DNA of 64,000 nucleotides from Pseudomonas sp. FP2196 (lineage in GTDB: Bacteria > Pseudomonadota > Gammaproteobacteria > Pseudomonadales > Pseudomonadaceae), in the NCBI RefSeq assembly GCF_030687715.1, contig NZ_CP117445.1:1050501-1114500 (forward strand), read 5' to 3'. The notes below the pieces were generated by a model. That model made no database searches. It saw only the letters and a list, made by a program, of their open reading frames with translations, and was not told the origin of the DNA. Shown piece by piece: positions 50,059 to 59,563 of the stretch. The number at the start of each line of letters is the position of its first letter. Positions within the stretch are counted from its first letter, which is position 1. The translations under genes and the position numbers were made by a program.

Positions 50059-51510
50059 TTACTGCGCGATGGTTTTCACCGACACGCCACGTTCGATCGG
50101 GGTCGAGCGGCCGTAGATATCTTCGAAACGCTCGATATCGTCCTCACCCAGGTACGAACCCGATTGCACTTCGATGATTTCCAACGGGATCTTGCCCGGG
50201 TTGCGCAGGCGATGCACCGAGGCGATGGGGATATAGGTCGACTGGTTTTCGCAGAGCAGGAACACGTTGTCATCGCAGGTCACTTCAGCGGTGCCGCTGA
50301 CGACGATCCAGTGTTCGGCGCGGTGGTGGTGCATCTGCAACGACAGGCAGGCACCTGGTTTGACCGAGATGTGCTTGACCTGGAAGCGGCCGCCCATGTC
50401 CACCGAGTCGTACGAGCCCCACGGACGGTAGACCTCGCAGTGGTTCTGGGTTTCGCTGCGACCCTGTTCGTTGAGGGTGTTGACCATCTGCTTGACGCCT
50501 TGGACCTTGTCCTTGTGGGCGATCATCATGGCGTCCTTGGTTTCGACCACCACAATATTTTCCAGACCGATCACCGACACGAGCTTGCCGTTGCCGTGGA
50601 TCATGCAGTTCTTGCTGTCCTGGATCACCACATCGCCTTTGGTCACGTTGCCGTTGGCGTCTTTCTCGTTGACTTCCCACAGCGACGACCAGCAACCGAC
50701 ATCGCTCCAGCCGGCAGTCAGCGGCACCACGCAGGCGCGTTGGGTTTTTTCCATCACGGAGTAGTCGATGGAGTTGTCCGGGCAGCAAGCGAAGGTGGCT
50801 TCGTCCAGCGTGACGGTGTCGGCGTCCTGTTCGCTGCGCTCAAGGGTCAGCAGGCAGGTGTCGTAGATGTCCGGATCATGCTTTTTCAGCTCTTCGAGGA
50901 AGCGGCTGGCGCGGAACAGGAACATGCCGCTGTTCCAGTAGTAACCGCCGGATTCAACGTATTCGGTGGCGCGTTTTACATCCGGTTTTTCGACGAAGTG
51001 CGAGACGCGACTGACGCCTTCGGGCAACAGCGAGTCAGCGGTGGATTTGATGTAGCCGTAACCGGTTTCCGGTTTGGTCGCCGGCACGCCGAACAGCACC
51101 ATTTCGCCATTTTCGGCGGCGACGGTGGCCAGGGCGAGGGCGCGTTGCAGGGCTTTCTGATCTTCGAGCACGTGGTCGGCCGGCAGCACCAGCATCAGTT
51201 CGTCACGACCTTCATTGACCAGCATCATCGCGGTCAGGGCCACGGCCGGCGCAGTGTTGCGGCCGAACGGTTCCATCAGGATGCGCTGGCATTCCAGTTT
51301 GCGGTTGGCCAACTGTTCGTTGACGATAAAGCGGTGATCCTTGTTGCAGACCACGATCGGGGTGTCCATGCCTTCGAACACCAGGCGCTCGAGGGTCTGC
51401 TGGAACAGTGTGTGTTCGCCAGTCAGGGCCAGGAACTGTTTAGGGAATTGCTTGCGCGAAAGCGGCCAAAGACGTGAACCGCTACCACCTGACAAGATCA
51501 CCGGAATCAT
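50059..51510 (-). CDS. algA: Mannose-1-phosphate guanylyltransferase / mannose-6-phosphate isomerase
   Basis: 483 aa bifunctional enzyme making mannose-6-P from fructose-6-P and then GDP-mannose from mannose-1-P, feeding AlgD. The pyrophosphorylase domain has GGSGSRLWPLSRKQFPKQFL and the FVEKP motif (SHFVEKPDVKRA); the C-terminal cupin isomerase domain has LQMHHHRAEHWIVVSGTAEV and SVHRLRNPGKIPLEIIEVQ. Last gene of the alginate operon, 211 bases after algF, with a REPIN in the gap that may alter its share of the operon mRNA. Confidence 0.97.
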   Translation of the reverse strand: MIPVILSGGSGSRLWPLSRKQFPKQFLALTGEHTLFQQTLERLVFEGMDTPIVVCNKDHRFIVNEQLANRKLECQRILMEPFGRNTAPAVALTAMMLVNEGRDELMLVLPADHVLEDQKALQRALALATVAAENGEMVLFGVPATKPETGYGYIKSTADSLLPEGVSRVSHFVEKPDVKRATEYVESGGYYWNSGMFLFRASRFLEELKKHDPDIYDTCLLTLERSEQDADTVTLDEATFACCPDNSIDYSVMEKTQRACVVPLTAGWSDVGCWSSLWEVNEKDANGNVTKGDVVIQDSKNCMIHGNGKLVSVIGLENIVVVETKDAMMIAHKDKVQGVKQMVNTLNEQGRSETQNHCEVYRPWGSYDSVDMGGRFQVKHISVKPGACLSLQMHHHRAEHWIVVSGTAEVTCDDNVFLLCENQSTYIPIASVHRLRNPGKIPLEIIEVQSGSYLGEDDIERFEDIYGRSTPIERGVSVKTIAQ

Positions 51511-51604
51511 ATTGTTTACTCCATAAAATCGATTGGGTTAGAGCCACGAACGTTGTGTCGTTTCACTCTTGTTTTTGTCTCGTATCCGAACTCTCACCTC
51601 GGTC

Positions 51605-51700
51605 CCTGTGGGAGCCTGGCTTGCCAGCGATGGCATCACCTCGGTGTATCTGCAGAACCGAGGTGTCTGCATCGCTGGCAAGCCAGCTCCCACAGGGAGC
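51605..51700. repeat. REPIN between algF and algA
   Basis: TGTGGGAGCCTGGCTTGCCAGCGAT and inverse ATCGCTGGCAAGCCAGCTCCCACA, with a small inner palindrome ACCTCGGT...ACCGAGGT. Type GGGAGCTGGCTTGCCAGCGA, with one inserted C in the left arm. Within the operon transcript it would form a strong stem-loop. Confidence 0.88.
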
Positions 51701-51721
51701 CGGGTCAGTTCGGAAAATTGA

Positions 51722-52378
51722 TTAGCGCGTCGACACCGGGCGTTTCACCCAGACTGGCGACAGGCTGCTGCCCGAACCGGTGACGTACAGCACTGCTGCT
51801 TCACCGCGCTCCAGGGCAACCGGTTTCACGTCGCCGACTTTCTTGTCGCCTTCGTACAGCGCCAGGCTGACTTTCACCGGGTTGATTTCACGCTCGCCAC
51901 GGCCCTTGGCCGCTACGTTTGGCACGACGTCGGTCTTGCCGTCGGCGGTTTTCAGGGTCAGCGGCTTGTCGCTGAGGTTCTGCACGCGCACCAGAGATTT
52001 CTGCTTGTTCTTGAACGGCGGTTCTTCGATCAGTTGCGGCGCGCCGGAAGCGTTGTTGACCAGGGTGTAGTAGTGATCACCGGCGAGTTTTACCGGCAGG
52101 GTCTGGCTGCCGACCTTGGCGCTGTAGTCACCGCCCGGCATGAAGCTGAAGTCGCTGCTGGCCAGCGGCGCAACGTCGCTCAGGTTAGTGCTGCCGACGG
52201 TGGCGCTGACTTCAGCGTTGCTGGCGTTGTAGATACGCACAAAGGTCGAGCCTTTCGGTGCGGTCGGGCCGTAGAGGGCAGCGTCGCCACCGGCGAAGGC
52301 GGGTACGGAAAGCACGCTGAGGCCAGCAACCAGTGCGAAGCTTTTAGCGAGACGGCGAGGAGTAGTAGTGAAAGTCAT
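51722..52378 (-). CDS. algF: Alginate O-acetyltransferase AlgF
   Basis: 218 aa periplasmic protein. Signal peptide (LVAGLSVLSVPAFA) then GGDAALYGPTAPKGSTFVRIYNAS and two small beta domains (VRVQNLSDKPLTLKTADG). AlgF works with AlgI, AlgJ and AlgX in O-acetylation of mannuronate and probably passes the acetyl group on. Starts 14 bases after algJ. Confidence 0.95.
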   Translation of the reverse strand: MTFTTTPRRLAKSFALVAGLSVLSVPAFAGGDAALYGPTAPKGSTFVRIYNASNAEVSATVGSTNLSDVAPLASSDFSFMPGGDYSAKVGSQTLPVKLAGDHYYTLVNNASGAPQLIEEPPFKNKQKSLVRVQNLSDKPLTLKTADGKTDVVPNVAAKGRGEREINPVKVSLALYEGDKKVGDVKPVALERGEAAVLYVTGSGSSLSPVWVKRPVSTR

Positions 52379-52392
52379 GGTGTACCTCTCTT

Positions 52393-53568
52393 TCAGTTTT
52401 GCGCCCGGTCGGGCGTCTCGGATTTAGTGTTGATGGCTACGTTTTGTTGGCGAGCGCCGGCTTGTTTAAGCTCTGCGACCCACTGCGGGTCGGCGTCGCC
52501 GATTTCGTTGTTCACAGGCAGATATCGTTCAGGAAACTCCCAGATCAGCACCTGTGGCGGGCTGTTCTTGAAGTCATCGCTTTTCAGGTAGCTGAGCATC
52601 GGCAGGATCGGGCCGTGACCGTCTTCGGCGTAATTGACCACGTCGCTGTGCAGCGCTTGTTTCAGCGCACCGACGAAGTTCCAGTTGGGGTTGGCGCTGT
52701 AGCTGGTACCGATCAGCGCGACCGGCACTTCGCTGTTGGCGAACAACGCGTCGTCACCGGCAGGTTGCTCGCCAGCGGCTACGGTGTTGCGCTTTTGCAG
52801 CGGCTCTTGCGCCGGCATCAGGTTTTCGAACAGCGGGTCCAGCGGCAGGAACAGACGCAGGTCGCCCTTGTGCGTGACCTTCTCGGCCGGCGTGGTGACG
52901 AAGCGCTGTGGCTCGCCGCTGAGCGGGAACTTGTCGGCGATGGTTTTCGCCAGGGTGTTAGCCGCGACCTCGGCGCCCTCAGGCGTCCAGTGCGTATCGG
53001 TGCGCAGGAACACTTGCTGACCGTTCTGCTTGGCCTGTTGCAATGGCTTGAGCAGGTCAGGGGCGAGGATCTTGTCCGCCGCAACGCGGTGGTGGAAATC
53101 CTCATAGAGGTTGGCGTGAATGCTCGCCGGTTTCACTTCACCCAGGTGTTCCGGGTACAGGCGAACCTTGGCCGGCACGATCGCCATCACCAGTTTCACG
53201 CCTTTCTCTTTCAGGGTCTGGCGTACGCCTTCGACCAGCGCGTAGTTGCCTTGCAGGTTCAGCTCTTCGTTGACGATCGGGTTGAATTCCTCATCGCTGT
53301 ACAACCACTGGTCGCGACCGAGCACGACGCCCGGACGACCTTCGTTGAACAGTTTGAAATCCAGCGCGGCCCAGAGGTTGGTGCCCAGACGCTTGATCGG
53401 AAACTCTTCGTCATAGTGGGTTTCCACGGCTTTGGTCCAGCGGCCGTTGAGCACCGTCGCGTCGGCGTTGGTGCTGAAGCCGAAGAAGCTGCGTACCGAC
53501 CACAGACCCAGGACCAGCAGGGTCACCAGGAACAGGGCGATGTAGAAGATGCGTAATGAGCGGGTCAT
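52393..53568 (-). CDS. algJ: Alginate O-acetyltransferase AlgJ
   Basis: 391 aa. N-terminal membrane anchor (IFYIALFLVTLLVLGLWSVRSF) and a periplasmic SGNH-like domain. The catalytic Asp-His pair lies in RTDTHWTPEGAEV, and the Ser in IGTSYSANPNWNFVG. It has the same fold as AlgX but in current models is not the direct polymer-acetylating enzyme. Ten bases follow algI. Confidence 0.95.
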   Translation of the reverse strand: MTRSLRIFYIALFLVTLLVLGLWSVRSFFGFSTNADATVLNGRWTKAVETHYDEEFPIKRLGTNLWAALDFKLFNEGRPGVVLGRDQWLYSDEEFNPIVNEELNLQGNYALVEGVRQTLKEKGVKLVMAIVPAKVRLYPEHLGEVKPASIHANLYEDFHHRVAADKILAPDLLKPLQQAKQNGQQVFLRTDTHWTPEGAEVAANTLAKTIADKFPLSGEPQRFVTTPAEKVTHKGDLRLFLPLDPLFENLMPAQEPLQKRNTVAAGEQPAGDDALFANSEVPVALIGTSYSANPNWNFVGALKQALHSDVVNYAEDGHGPILPMLSYLKSDDFKNSPPQVLIWEFPERYLPVNNEIGDADPQWVAELKQAGARQQNVAINTKSETPDRAQN

Positions 53569-53578
53569 GTCAGATCCC

Positions 53579-55144
53579 TCAGAACTGGAAGTAAAGGAAC
53601 GGCGAGAAGCTTTGCGCCGAGAGTTTGAGAATCGAGGCGATGAACAGCAGCAGGATCAAGCCGCGCATCACGTAACGAGACCAGTCCGCCGTCCAGTAGG
53701 CCGGTTGCACCTGGGCGTCGACGCCGACGGTGTAGCCAGGCTCGTGGATGCTCGCCGGGTTTTCGCCGGGGGCTGCCTTGATCATTCCTGGGGTCGCAGC
53801 GGCCGGGCCGTCGGTTTCGACGTTGACCACTGGCTTGGTTTTGACCGGAGGCTGGTTGGTGTAGAGATCACGCAGACCGAAGAACGCCAGCGTCACGTAA
53901 GCCACCACCAGCGTCGCCACTTGCAGACCGGTGAGGCTGGCCTGATTGAGTTCCGACAGCGACCAGTCACCGAAGCTGAACATCGCGCCGTACATGCGCC
54001 CGGCAACGTGCAGGTTCTCGGCACGGAAGATCACCCAGCCCATGACCACGAGCAGGAAGGTCAGTGCCCAGCGGATCGGGTTGAGGCTGCGCGGCGAGGT
54101 GTTCAGGCCCAGTGCCTTTTCAATCGCCAGCCACATGCCGTGCCAGGCGCCCCAGACGATGTAGGTGATGTTCGCACCGTGCCACAGACCACCGAGCAGC
54201 ATGGTCAGGAACAGGTTGCGATAGGTCATCAGCGTGCCTTTACGGTTACCGCCCAGAGTGATGTACAGGTAGTCACGCAACCAGGTCGACAGGCTGATGT
54301 GCCAGCGGCGCCAGAACTCGGTGATCGACTGGCTGATGTACGGCTGCTTGAAGTTTTCCATGAAACGGAAACCCATCATCAAGCCCAGGCCGATGGCCAT
54401 GTCGCTGTAACCGGAGAAGTCGAAGTACAGCTGCGCGGTGTACGCCAGCGCGCCGAGCCAGGCATCACCGGTGGTCGGGTTTTGCAGGGCGAAGCAATGG
54501 TCGGCCACGACTGCGAGGGTGTCGGCAATGAAGACCTTCTTGATGAAACCCTGCATGAACCGTGTGCAGCCCTCGGAGAATTTGTCGAGGGTGTGCGTGC
54601 GGTTGTTGAACTGGTCGGCGAGGTCACGGAAACGCAGCACCGGGCCGGCAATCAGGTGCGGGAAGATCGCCACGAATGCCGCGAAGTCGATCAGGTTACG
54701 GGTGGCCGGGGTGTCGCCGCGGTACACGTCGATGATGTAGCTGATGGACTCGAAGATGTAGAACGAGATCCCGATCGGCAACAGCACGTGCGTGAGGATG
54801 AACGGCTCAAGACCCACCGACGTCATCATCGCGTTGATGCTGTCGACGCCGAAGTTGGCGTACTTGAAGTAGCCGAGGATGCACAGATCCACTGCCACGC
54901 CGGCCAGCAACCAGCGCTGGGCCGGTTTGGTCCTGACGCCAGCGGCACCGACTTTGAGGCCGATCCAGTAGTTCCACAGCGTCACCGCTGCGAACAATGC
55001 GAGGAAGTCCACCCGCCACCACGCGTAGAACACGTAGCTGGCGATCAGCAGCAGCAGGTTGCGATAGCGTTGCCCGCTCAAGTAGTACAAGCCGAGAAAG
55101 ATCGGCAAGAACAGAAACAGGAACACGTTGGATGAAAATACCAT
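53579..55144 (-). CDS. algI: Alginate O-acetyltransferase AlgI (MBOAT family)
   Basis: 521 aa polytopic inner-membrane protein that carries acetyl groups across the membrane. Starts MVFSSNVFLFLFLPIFLGLYY, and contains the MBOAT signature FWRRWHISLSTWLRDYLYI with the later MLLGGLWHGANITYIVWGAWHG, which holds the catalytic His. A Pro/Lys/Thr-rich stretch near the C-terminus (TNQPPVKTKPVVNVE) precedes the last helix. GGAGA lies seven bases before ATG 55144; the upstream open frame in the REPIN gap is not coding. Confidence 0.95.
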   Translation of the reverse strand: MVFSSNVFLFLFLPIFLGLYYLSGQRYRNLLLLIASYVFYAWWRVDFLALFAAVTLWNYWIGLKVGAAGVRTKPAQRWLLAGVAVDLCILGYFKYANFGVDSINAMMTSVGLEPFILTHVLLPIGISFYIFESISYIIDVYRGDTPATRNLIDFAAFVAIFPHLIAGPVLRFRDLADQFNNRTHTLDKFSEGCTRFMQGFIKKVFIADTLAVVADHCFALQNPTTGDAWLGALAYTAQLYFDFSGYSDMAIGLGLMMGFRFMENFKQPYISQSITEFWRRWHISLSTWLRDYLYITLGGNRKGTLMTYRNLFLTMLLGGLWHGANITYIVWGAWHGMWLAIEKALGLNTSPRSLNPIRWALTFLLVVMGWVIFRAENLHVAGRMYGAMFSFGDWSLSELNQASLTGLQVATLVVAYVTLAFFGLRDLYTNQPPVKTKPVVNVETDGPAAATPGMIKAAPGENPASIHEPGYTVGVDAQVQPAYWTADWSRYVMRGLILLLFIASILKLSAQSFSPFLYFQF

Positions 55145-55250
55145 CCCGATCTCTCCATGTTTGAACCAACAGTCAAGGGCCAAAGCCCCCCCAGACCCCC
55201 CACGCAAAACCGGAGGGCTAACTCACAAAACTCAAACCTGATACCGAACC

Positions 55251-55330
55251 CTGTAGGAGCTGCCGAAGGCTGCGATCTGTTGATCTTCAAAAGCCCGATC
55301 AAAAGATCGCAGCCTTCGGCAACTCCTACA
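55251..55330. repeat. REPIN between algL and algI
   Basis: TGTAGGAGCTGCCGAAGGCTGCGATC and inverse GATCGCAGCCTTCGGCAACTCCTACA, with the central AAGCCCGATCAAAA. Both arms carry the same variant GAAGGC/GCCTTC. Lies in a 202-base gap in an operon whose other gaps are mostly under 40 bases. Confidence 0.9.
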
Positions 55331-55346
55331 TTGGGTGGTGTGCGAT

Positions 55347-56471
55347 CTATGAACCCTTGTTGCCCTTTTCATGGGTCGGGTCATAGACCTTGGTCAGGTC
55401 GCCACCGAGGCGGAAGGTCTTGAACGGCTGCATGCCGCGCTTTTTCTCGATCACCTCCGGCGCACAGGTGTAGAGCGTGCAGAACGGTTCGAGCCAGGCG
55501 AATTTCATGTCCTCTTTGAGGTCGGTCATGTCCTGCTTCTTGCCGTTCTTCTCTTCGAATTCGTCCGGGTCTTTCACGCCGGACAACACGCGATCACCCA
55601 GACGCTTCAGCGCGCCGTTGTTTTCCTGACGCAAATCCACACCGTTGACCTGAGCAAAACTCGCAATCATCGCCAGCGGCGGCAGGGCGTAGTTGTGGTA
55701 GGCGAGGGCGCGTTGCTGGCGCTTGAGTTCGTTCGGCAGATAGCCGTCGGCATCGATCTGATTGGCGCCGACCTTGTATTCCTTGACCGCCCAATCGAAC
55801 AGGTCGCGGCGGTTGGTCGCGACCGACGTCGCCATCACCGACCATGCGGCCCAGTACGAGTGGTTGTTGGTTTTTTCCAGCGGCAGGTTGTCCCAGTCGC
55901 TGACCACCTGATCGGCCATTTTGCTGAACCACGCTTCGATCTCCTGCGCTTCCTGCTGGTGTTGTGCCAGCGGATGCGAGTCGGAGAACTTCAGGCGTAT
56001 GTACGAAGAGGCCATGCTGCCCAGCGCCCATTTGCGCATCGACTTGCCGGTGTGGTTGAAGTCTTTCGACATCAAGGCATCAGCCTTGGCCCACGCGGTC
56101 AGCCAGTTCAGCGTGCAATCAAGCTGCTCCGGGCGACCGTCACGCATGAACTGCATCACGCGTTTGGCGGTGCCGCGTTCCAGCGTGGTGATGTCTTTGG
56201 TGGTGTCGCGGAAGGCTTTTTCCGACTGCACGTTCAGGGTCGAACGCGCCTTGTCCGAGCCTTCGTATTTGCTGCGAAATTGCAGCGGGCCGGTGTACGG
56301 CGCCGGCATCGCGTCGCAGCCTTCGCTTTTGTCGCCGGTCTTGAATTTATCCACAGGCGCAAAATAGCCCTGAGGTGGACGCAGTGGCGCGGCGGCCTGC
56401 GCGGTGCCGGCGAAGATCGCCAGCCCGAGCAGCGTCGGCGCTAAAAGAGTTTTCAGTTTCGAGTTTCGCAT
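55347..56471 (-). CDS. algL: Alginate lyase AlgL
   Basis: 374 aa periplasmic PL5-family lyase that cuts stray alginate by beta-elimination. Signal peptide ([20 protein letters not shown]), then the PL5 core with [15 protein letters not shown] and the active-site [16 protein letters not shown] (Asn-His and Tyr region) and later [20 protein letters not shown] 56471 follows GAGG; the ATG at 56483 overlaps the algX stop and is less likely. Confidence 0.96.
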   Translation of the reverse strand: MRNSKLKTLLAPTLLGLAIFAGTAQAAAPLRPPQGYFAPVDKFKTGDKSEGCDAMPAPYTGPLQFRSKYEGSDKARSTLNVQSEKAFRDTTKDITTLERGTAKRVMQFMRDGRPEQLDCTLNWLTAWAKADALMSKDFNHTGKSMRKWALGSMASSYIRLKFSDSHPLAQHQQEAQEIEAWFSKMADQVVSDWDNLPLEKTNNHSYWAAWSVMATSVATNRRDLFDWAVKEYKVGANQIDADGYLPNELKRQQRALAYHNYALPPLAMIASFAQVNGVDLRQENNGALKRLGDRVLSGVKDPDEFEEKNGKKQDMTDLKEDMKFAWLEPFCTLYTCAPEVIEKKRGMQPFKTFRLGGDLTKVYDPTHEKGNKGS

Positions 56472-56479
56472 AGCAGACC

Positions 56480-57940
56480 TCATTGCCCGACCTGAGCGGT
56501 TTGTTGCCCAGCGCCCGGGAATACGTTGCGTTTGCAGATTTTCGCTTCGACTTTCTGTGGCGCGGCGCCGGCTTCTGGCCCTTGGACTTCGACCGCCAGC
56601 AGGTTTTGCGAGGCCCAGTCTTCGTCCGTGCGCAGCTCAAAGGCGAAACGACCGTCGGTGTCGGAGGTTTCCGGTTTCTCGATCTTGATGTCCTCGTGGC
56701 GACCGTTCATGTACCAGAGGGTGGCTTGCAGGGTTTTCACCGAGGTGTCGGCGAAGCGGATGTCGACCTGATGGCTGCTGTTCTGCAGGTTCAGGTTCTT
56801 GCTGTTGACCATCAGTTCTTGTTTGCTGCCCGGCTTCAGCGTGGCGCTGCCGGTCATCTGTGCATCTTTGCCTTCGCAACCGTTGTCGAGCAGGGCCATC
56901 ATCTGGCGATAGATGGTTTCCTGATCGAGGCGATACAGCGGCGAGAATTCCCAGATGAGAATCTTCGGTGGAGTCTTCTGGAATTCGTCGCTGCCCAGGT
57001 ACTGCAACATCGAACCTTCCAGACCACCGCCGGGGAAGGCGACGTTGAGAATGTCGGCGCCGATGGCTTCTTCGAGGAAGCCGGCGAAGTTGTAGTTCTT
57101 GCCGCTGTGCGATGTACCCACGAGGGTGATTTGCGGGTTGCCGGAATCACCGAACAGATCGCCGTCACCGGCTTCGCCCTTGGGCTCGGTGGTGAACTGG
57201 TCCATGTACTGGATTGCGTAACTGGTGCCGCACAGTTGCCCGGCCATGTTGTGCAGGGTGCCGGTCTTGCCCATGCGCCCGGACTTCTTGGTCTCGAACT
57301 CACGCTTGGGAATGTCGGCGAAGGCCGGGATCTGCTTGACCTTCTCGGCGACGATTTTCGCTGTGCGCTGGGCACCGTAAGGCGTCCAGTGCTGGTCGCC
57401 GCGGAAGTAGAAATCGTGGGCGGGCAGGGTGTCCGGCAGCGATTCGTTGGTCAGCGGCGACAGGTCTGGCACCACGTAACCCATCTTGGCGAAACGGCCG
57501 AGCATGGTCTTGTAGTTGCCCAACGCCTTCTCGTAATCGAACGCGGCTTTTTCCTGCGGGTTGAGCTTGTTGCGGTTCACCAGGCCACGGGTCGGCTGAT
57601 AGACGATCACCAGTTCGACGCCTTTGCTCTTGAACGCATCGTGCAGTTGCTGCATGCGCTTGTAGCCGGCCGGGGTGGTGTTGAATTCGGTGCGCAGGTC
57701 TTCCTGGGTACGGAACAGCCAGTCGCCCTGGGCCTGCACCAGCGTGGTGAAGTTTTGCTGATAGCGCGTGGTGTAGTTCTTCGCGTCGTGTGCTTCAGGG
57801 CACAGGTTGCAGCAAGGATCAGCGGTGAACTTCGGCGGGGTAGCGCCGGCAGCCTCGTCGGCGCGAGCGCCTTGGCTGGCCGCCAGAATGCCCACGGTCA
57901 GGGCCGACAGGCTGAGTAATTTGATCAAGTGTGGGTGCAT
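56480..57940 (-). CDS. algX: Alginate O-acetyltransferase AlgX
   Basis: 486 aa periplasmic enzyme that O-acetylates the polymer. Signal peptide ([19 protein letters not shown]), a SGNH-like N-domain with [10 protein letters not shown] holding Asp182 and His184 and [16 protein letters not shown] holding the Ser, and a C-terminal carbohydrate-binding module ([23 protein letters not shown]). Cys-rich start CCNLCPEA is conserved. Ten bases after algG. Confidence 0.96.
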   Translation of the reverse strand: MHPHLIKLLSLSALTVGILAASQGARADEAAGATPPKFTADPCCNLCPEAHDAKNYTTRYQQNFTTLVQAQGDWLFRTQEDLRTEFNTTPAGYKRMQQLHDAFKSKGVELVIVYQPTRGLVNRNKLNPQEKAAFDYEKALGNYKTMLGRFAKMGYVVPDLSPLTNESLPDTLPAHDFYFRGDQHWTPYGAQRTAKIVAEKVKQIPAFADIPKREFETKKSGRMGKTGTLHNMAGQLCGTSYAIQYMDQFTTEPKGEAGDGDLFGDSGNPQITLVGTSHSGKNYNFAGFLEEAIGADILNVAFPGGGLEGSMLQYLGSDEFQKTPPKILIWEFSPLYRLDQETIYRQMMALLDNGCEGKDAQMTGSATLKPGSKQELMVNSKNLNLQNSSHQVDIRFADTSVKTLQATLWYMNGRHEDIKIEKPETSDTDGRFAFELRTDEDWASQNLLAVEVQGPEAGAAPQKVEAKICKRNVFPGAGQQTAQVGQ

Positions 57941-57950
57941 AAAATTATCC

Positions 57951-59537
57951 TCAGTCCTGCATTTCGGTCTGGCGTTCGACAGGGTCGATCAGCACGGCTT
58001 TCTGCTGGCGCACCAGCAAGTCGAGAATTTCATCCTGGCGCTCGCCGAGGATGCCGTTGAAGCTGATGCCGCTGGATTTGGTCGGCGCCAGCATCGATAC
58101 GCGGTACAGCTCCACACTCAACGGCGAGTCGATGGACAGCGGGCCGCTGCCGTTGGCCGCCAGTTCACCGCCGACCACGATCAGCGAGACCTGGGCGTCG
58201 AACGGGTCGAGCTTGATGTCACGGTCGGTGTCGGTGAGGTCTTTGATGTGGCCGTAGACGCCGGTCAGGCCGTTGGCCATGGCGACGTTTTCGTAGAGGC
58301 GAATGTTCACGCTGTTACGAATGCGGATGCCGTGGCGCTTGTTGCTGATGACCTTGTTGCCCCACAGCAGGTTGTCGGCGGACTCGTAGAGGGTGATGCC
58401 GTCGGTGTGGTTCTTGTAGATCTCGTTGTAGGCAATGATGTTGTTGACGCTGTTACGGTCGATCACCAGGCCCGAGAGTTTGTTGTCGTAGCTTTTGTTG
58501 TTGAAGATGAAGCTGTCGTTGACCTCACGGGAAATAATGATCCCGTGCTTCTTCTTCGTGCCGTGCACCGTGTTCTCGGCAATGATCAGACCGTGTGAAC
58601 GGTCGTGCGGGTCGATGCCGTAGACGATGTTGTCTTTGTAGGTGTTGCCCTTGACCACGAAGTCGCGGGTCTCGTAGCAGTAGAAGCCGTACCACATGTC
58701 CGAGAACTCGGAACCGACGATCCAGCCGGTCGGCTCGGAACGCTTGAGCACCTTGGCCATGTTCGGCGTGTACTGGGAAATACTCACGCCGTACGACTTA
58801 CTGTTGGCGTAGCCGAAGCTGGCCATCTTGCTGTTGACGATGTAGGTCTCGGTGCCGCCCCAGGCGAGCAGGAACGGACGGAATTCCTTCGGCGAACGGA
58901 ACGTCGCCGGGCCGTTTTCCTTCTCGCGCCAGCCAGTGACTTTGGTGTCACGCACAAACAACTGGCCGTCGTTGACCAGGAACGAACCGGCCTCTTGCGA
59001 CAGACGCAATTCCTGAGTCTGGCCGTCGATTTCGAGGATGCCTTTACGGCCGACCACGATCGGCAACTTCGACAGGTACACGCCCGGCGAAGTTTCGCTG
59101 AAATACTGCTTGGGCAGTTTCTGCGCCAGTTCCTTGAGGTTGATGTAGCCGTCGTCGACGAAGATTGCCTGTGGGATGCCGTGCTGACGCACCACCCATT
59201 CAGCCATCTTGTTGTCGCCACCGATAAAGTCCTTCAGGGCGTCTTCCTGCATCATCCGGCGCACGCTGACCTTGCCCGCTTTACTGCGCACGATCTTCGC
59301 GGCAGCCGCTTCGGCAGTGAAGCCGGACAGGTCAGGCAGTTTCGGCGCGGCCAGGTTCAGCGCCTCGGTCGGCGCGCTGCTGACGGTGTAGGTCTTGGCT
59401 TGCTGCAACTCTTTGGCGGTGGTCGCCGGTTTGCCCTGTTGCGGCGCAACCGGCTCCACCGTGGCGAAGGCACCAGCCGAGGCCAGCAGCATTGCGCCGG
59501 CCAACAGGCTGAGCGAGCCTTTCCTTGCATGGTTCAT
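57951..59537 (-). CDS. algG: Mannuronan C5-epimerase AlgG
   Basis: 528 aa periplasmic right-handed beta-helix that turns mannuronate into guluronate in the polymer. Signal peptide (LSLLAGAMLLASAGAFA); repeats with NxxY and HGI coils (HGIIISREVNDSF, KSYDNKLSGLVIDRNSV); and the catalytic motif GIDPHDRSHGLIIAEN (DPHDRSHG). ATG 59537 fits GGGAG ten bases upstream and the signal peptide. It also shields alginate from AlgL in the export complex. Confidence 0.96.
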   Translation of the reverse strand: MNHARKGSLSLLAGAMLLASAGAFATVEPVAPQQGKPATTAKELQQAKTYTVSSAPTEALNLAAPKLPDLSGFTAEAAAAKIVRSKAGKVSVRRMMQEDALKDFIGGDNKMAEWVVRQHGIPQAIFVDDGYINLKELAQKLPKQYFSETSPGVYLSKLPIVVGRKGILEIDGQTQELRLSQEAGSFLVNDGQLFVRDTKVTGWREKENGPATFRSPKEFRPFLLAWGGTETYIVNSKMASFGYANSKSYGVSISQYTPNMAKVLKRSEPTGWIVGSEFSDMWYGFYCYETRDFVVKGNTYKDNIVYGIDPHDRSHGLIIAENTVHGTKKKHGIIISREVNDSFIFNNKSYDNKLSGLVIDRNSVNNIIAYNEIYKNHTDGITLYESADNLLWGNKVISNKRHGIRIRNSVNIRLYENVAMANGLTGVYGHIKDLTDTDRDIKLDPFDAQVSLIVVGGELAANGSGPLSIDSPLSVELYRVSMLAPTKSSGISFNGILGERQDEILDLLVRQQKAVLIDPVERQTEMQD

Positions 59538-59563
59538 GTCGGGCACTCCCTTCGCGGTTTGCA

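Noticed and set aside
49378..51477. 699-codon open frame opposite algA and the small membrane gene
   Set aside because: Crosses two real minus-strand genes, a terminator and a REPIN; its long reading frame reflects codon bias of the opposite strand.
53549..55135. 528-codon open frame opposite algI
   Set aside because: Antisense shadow; algI has all MBOAT features on the other strand.
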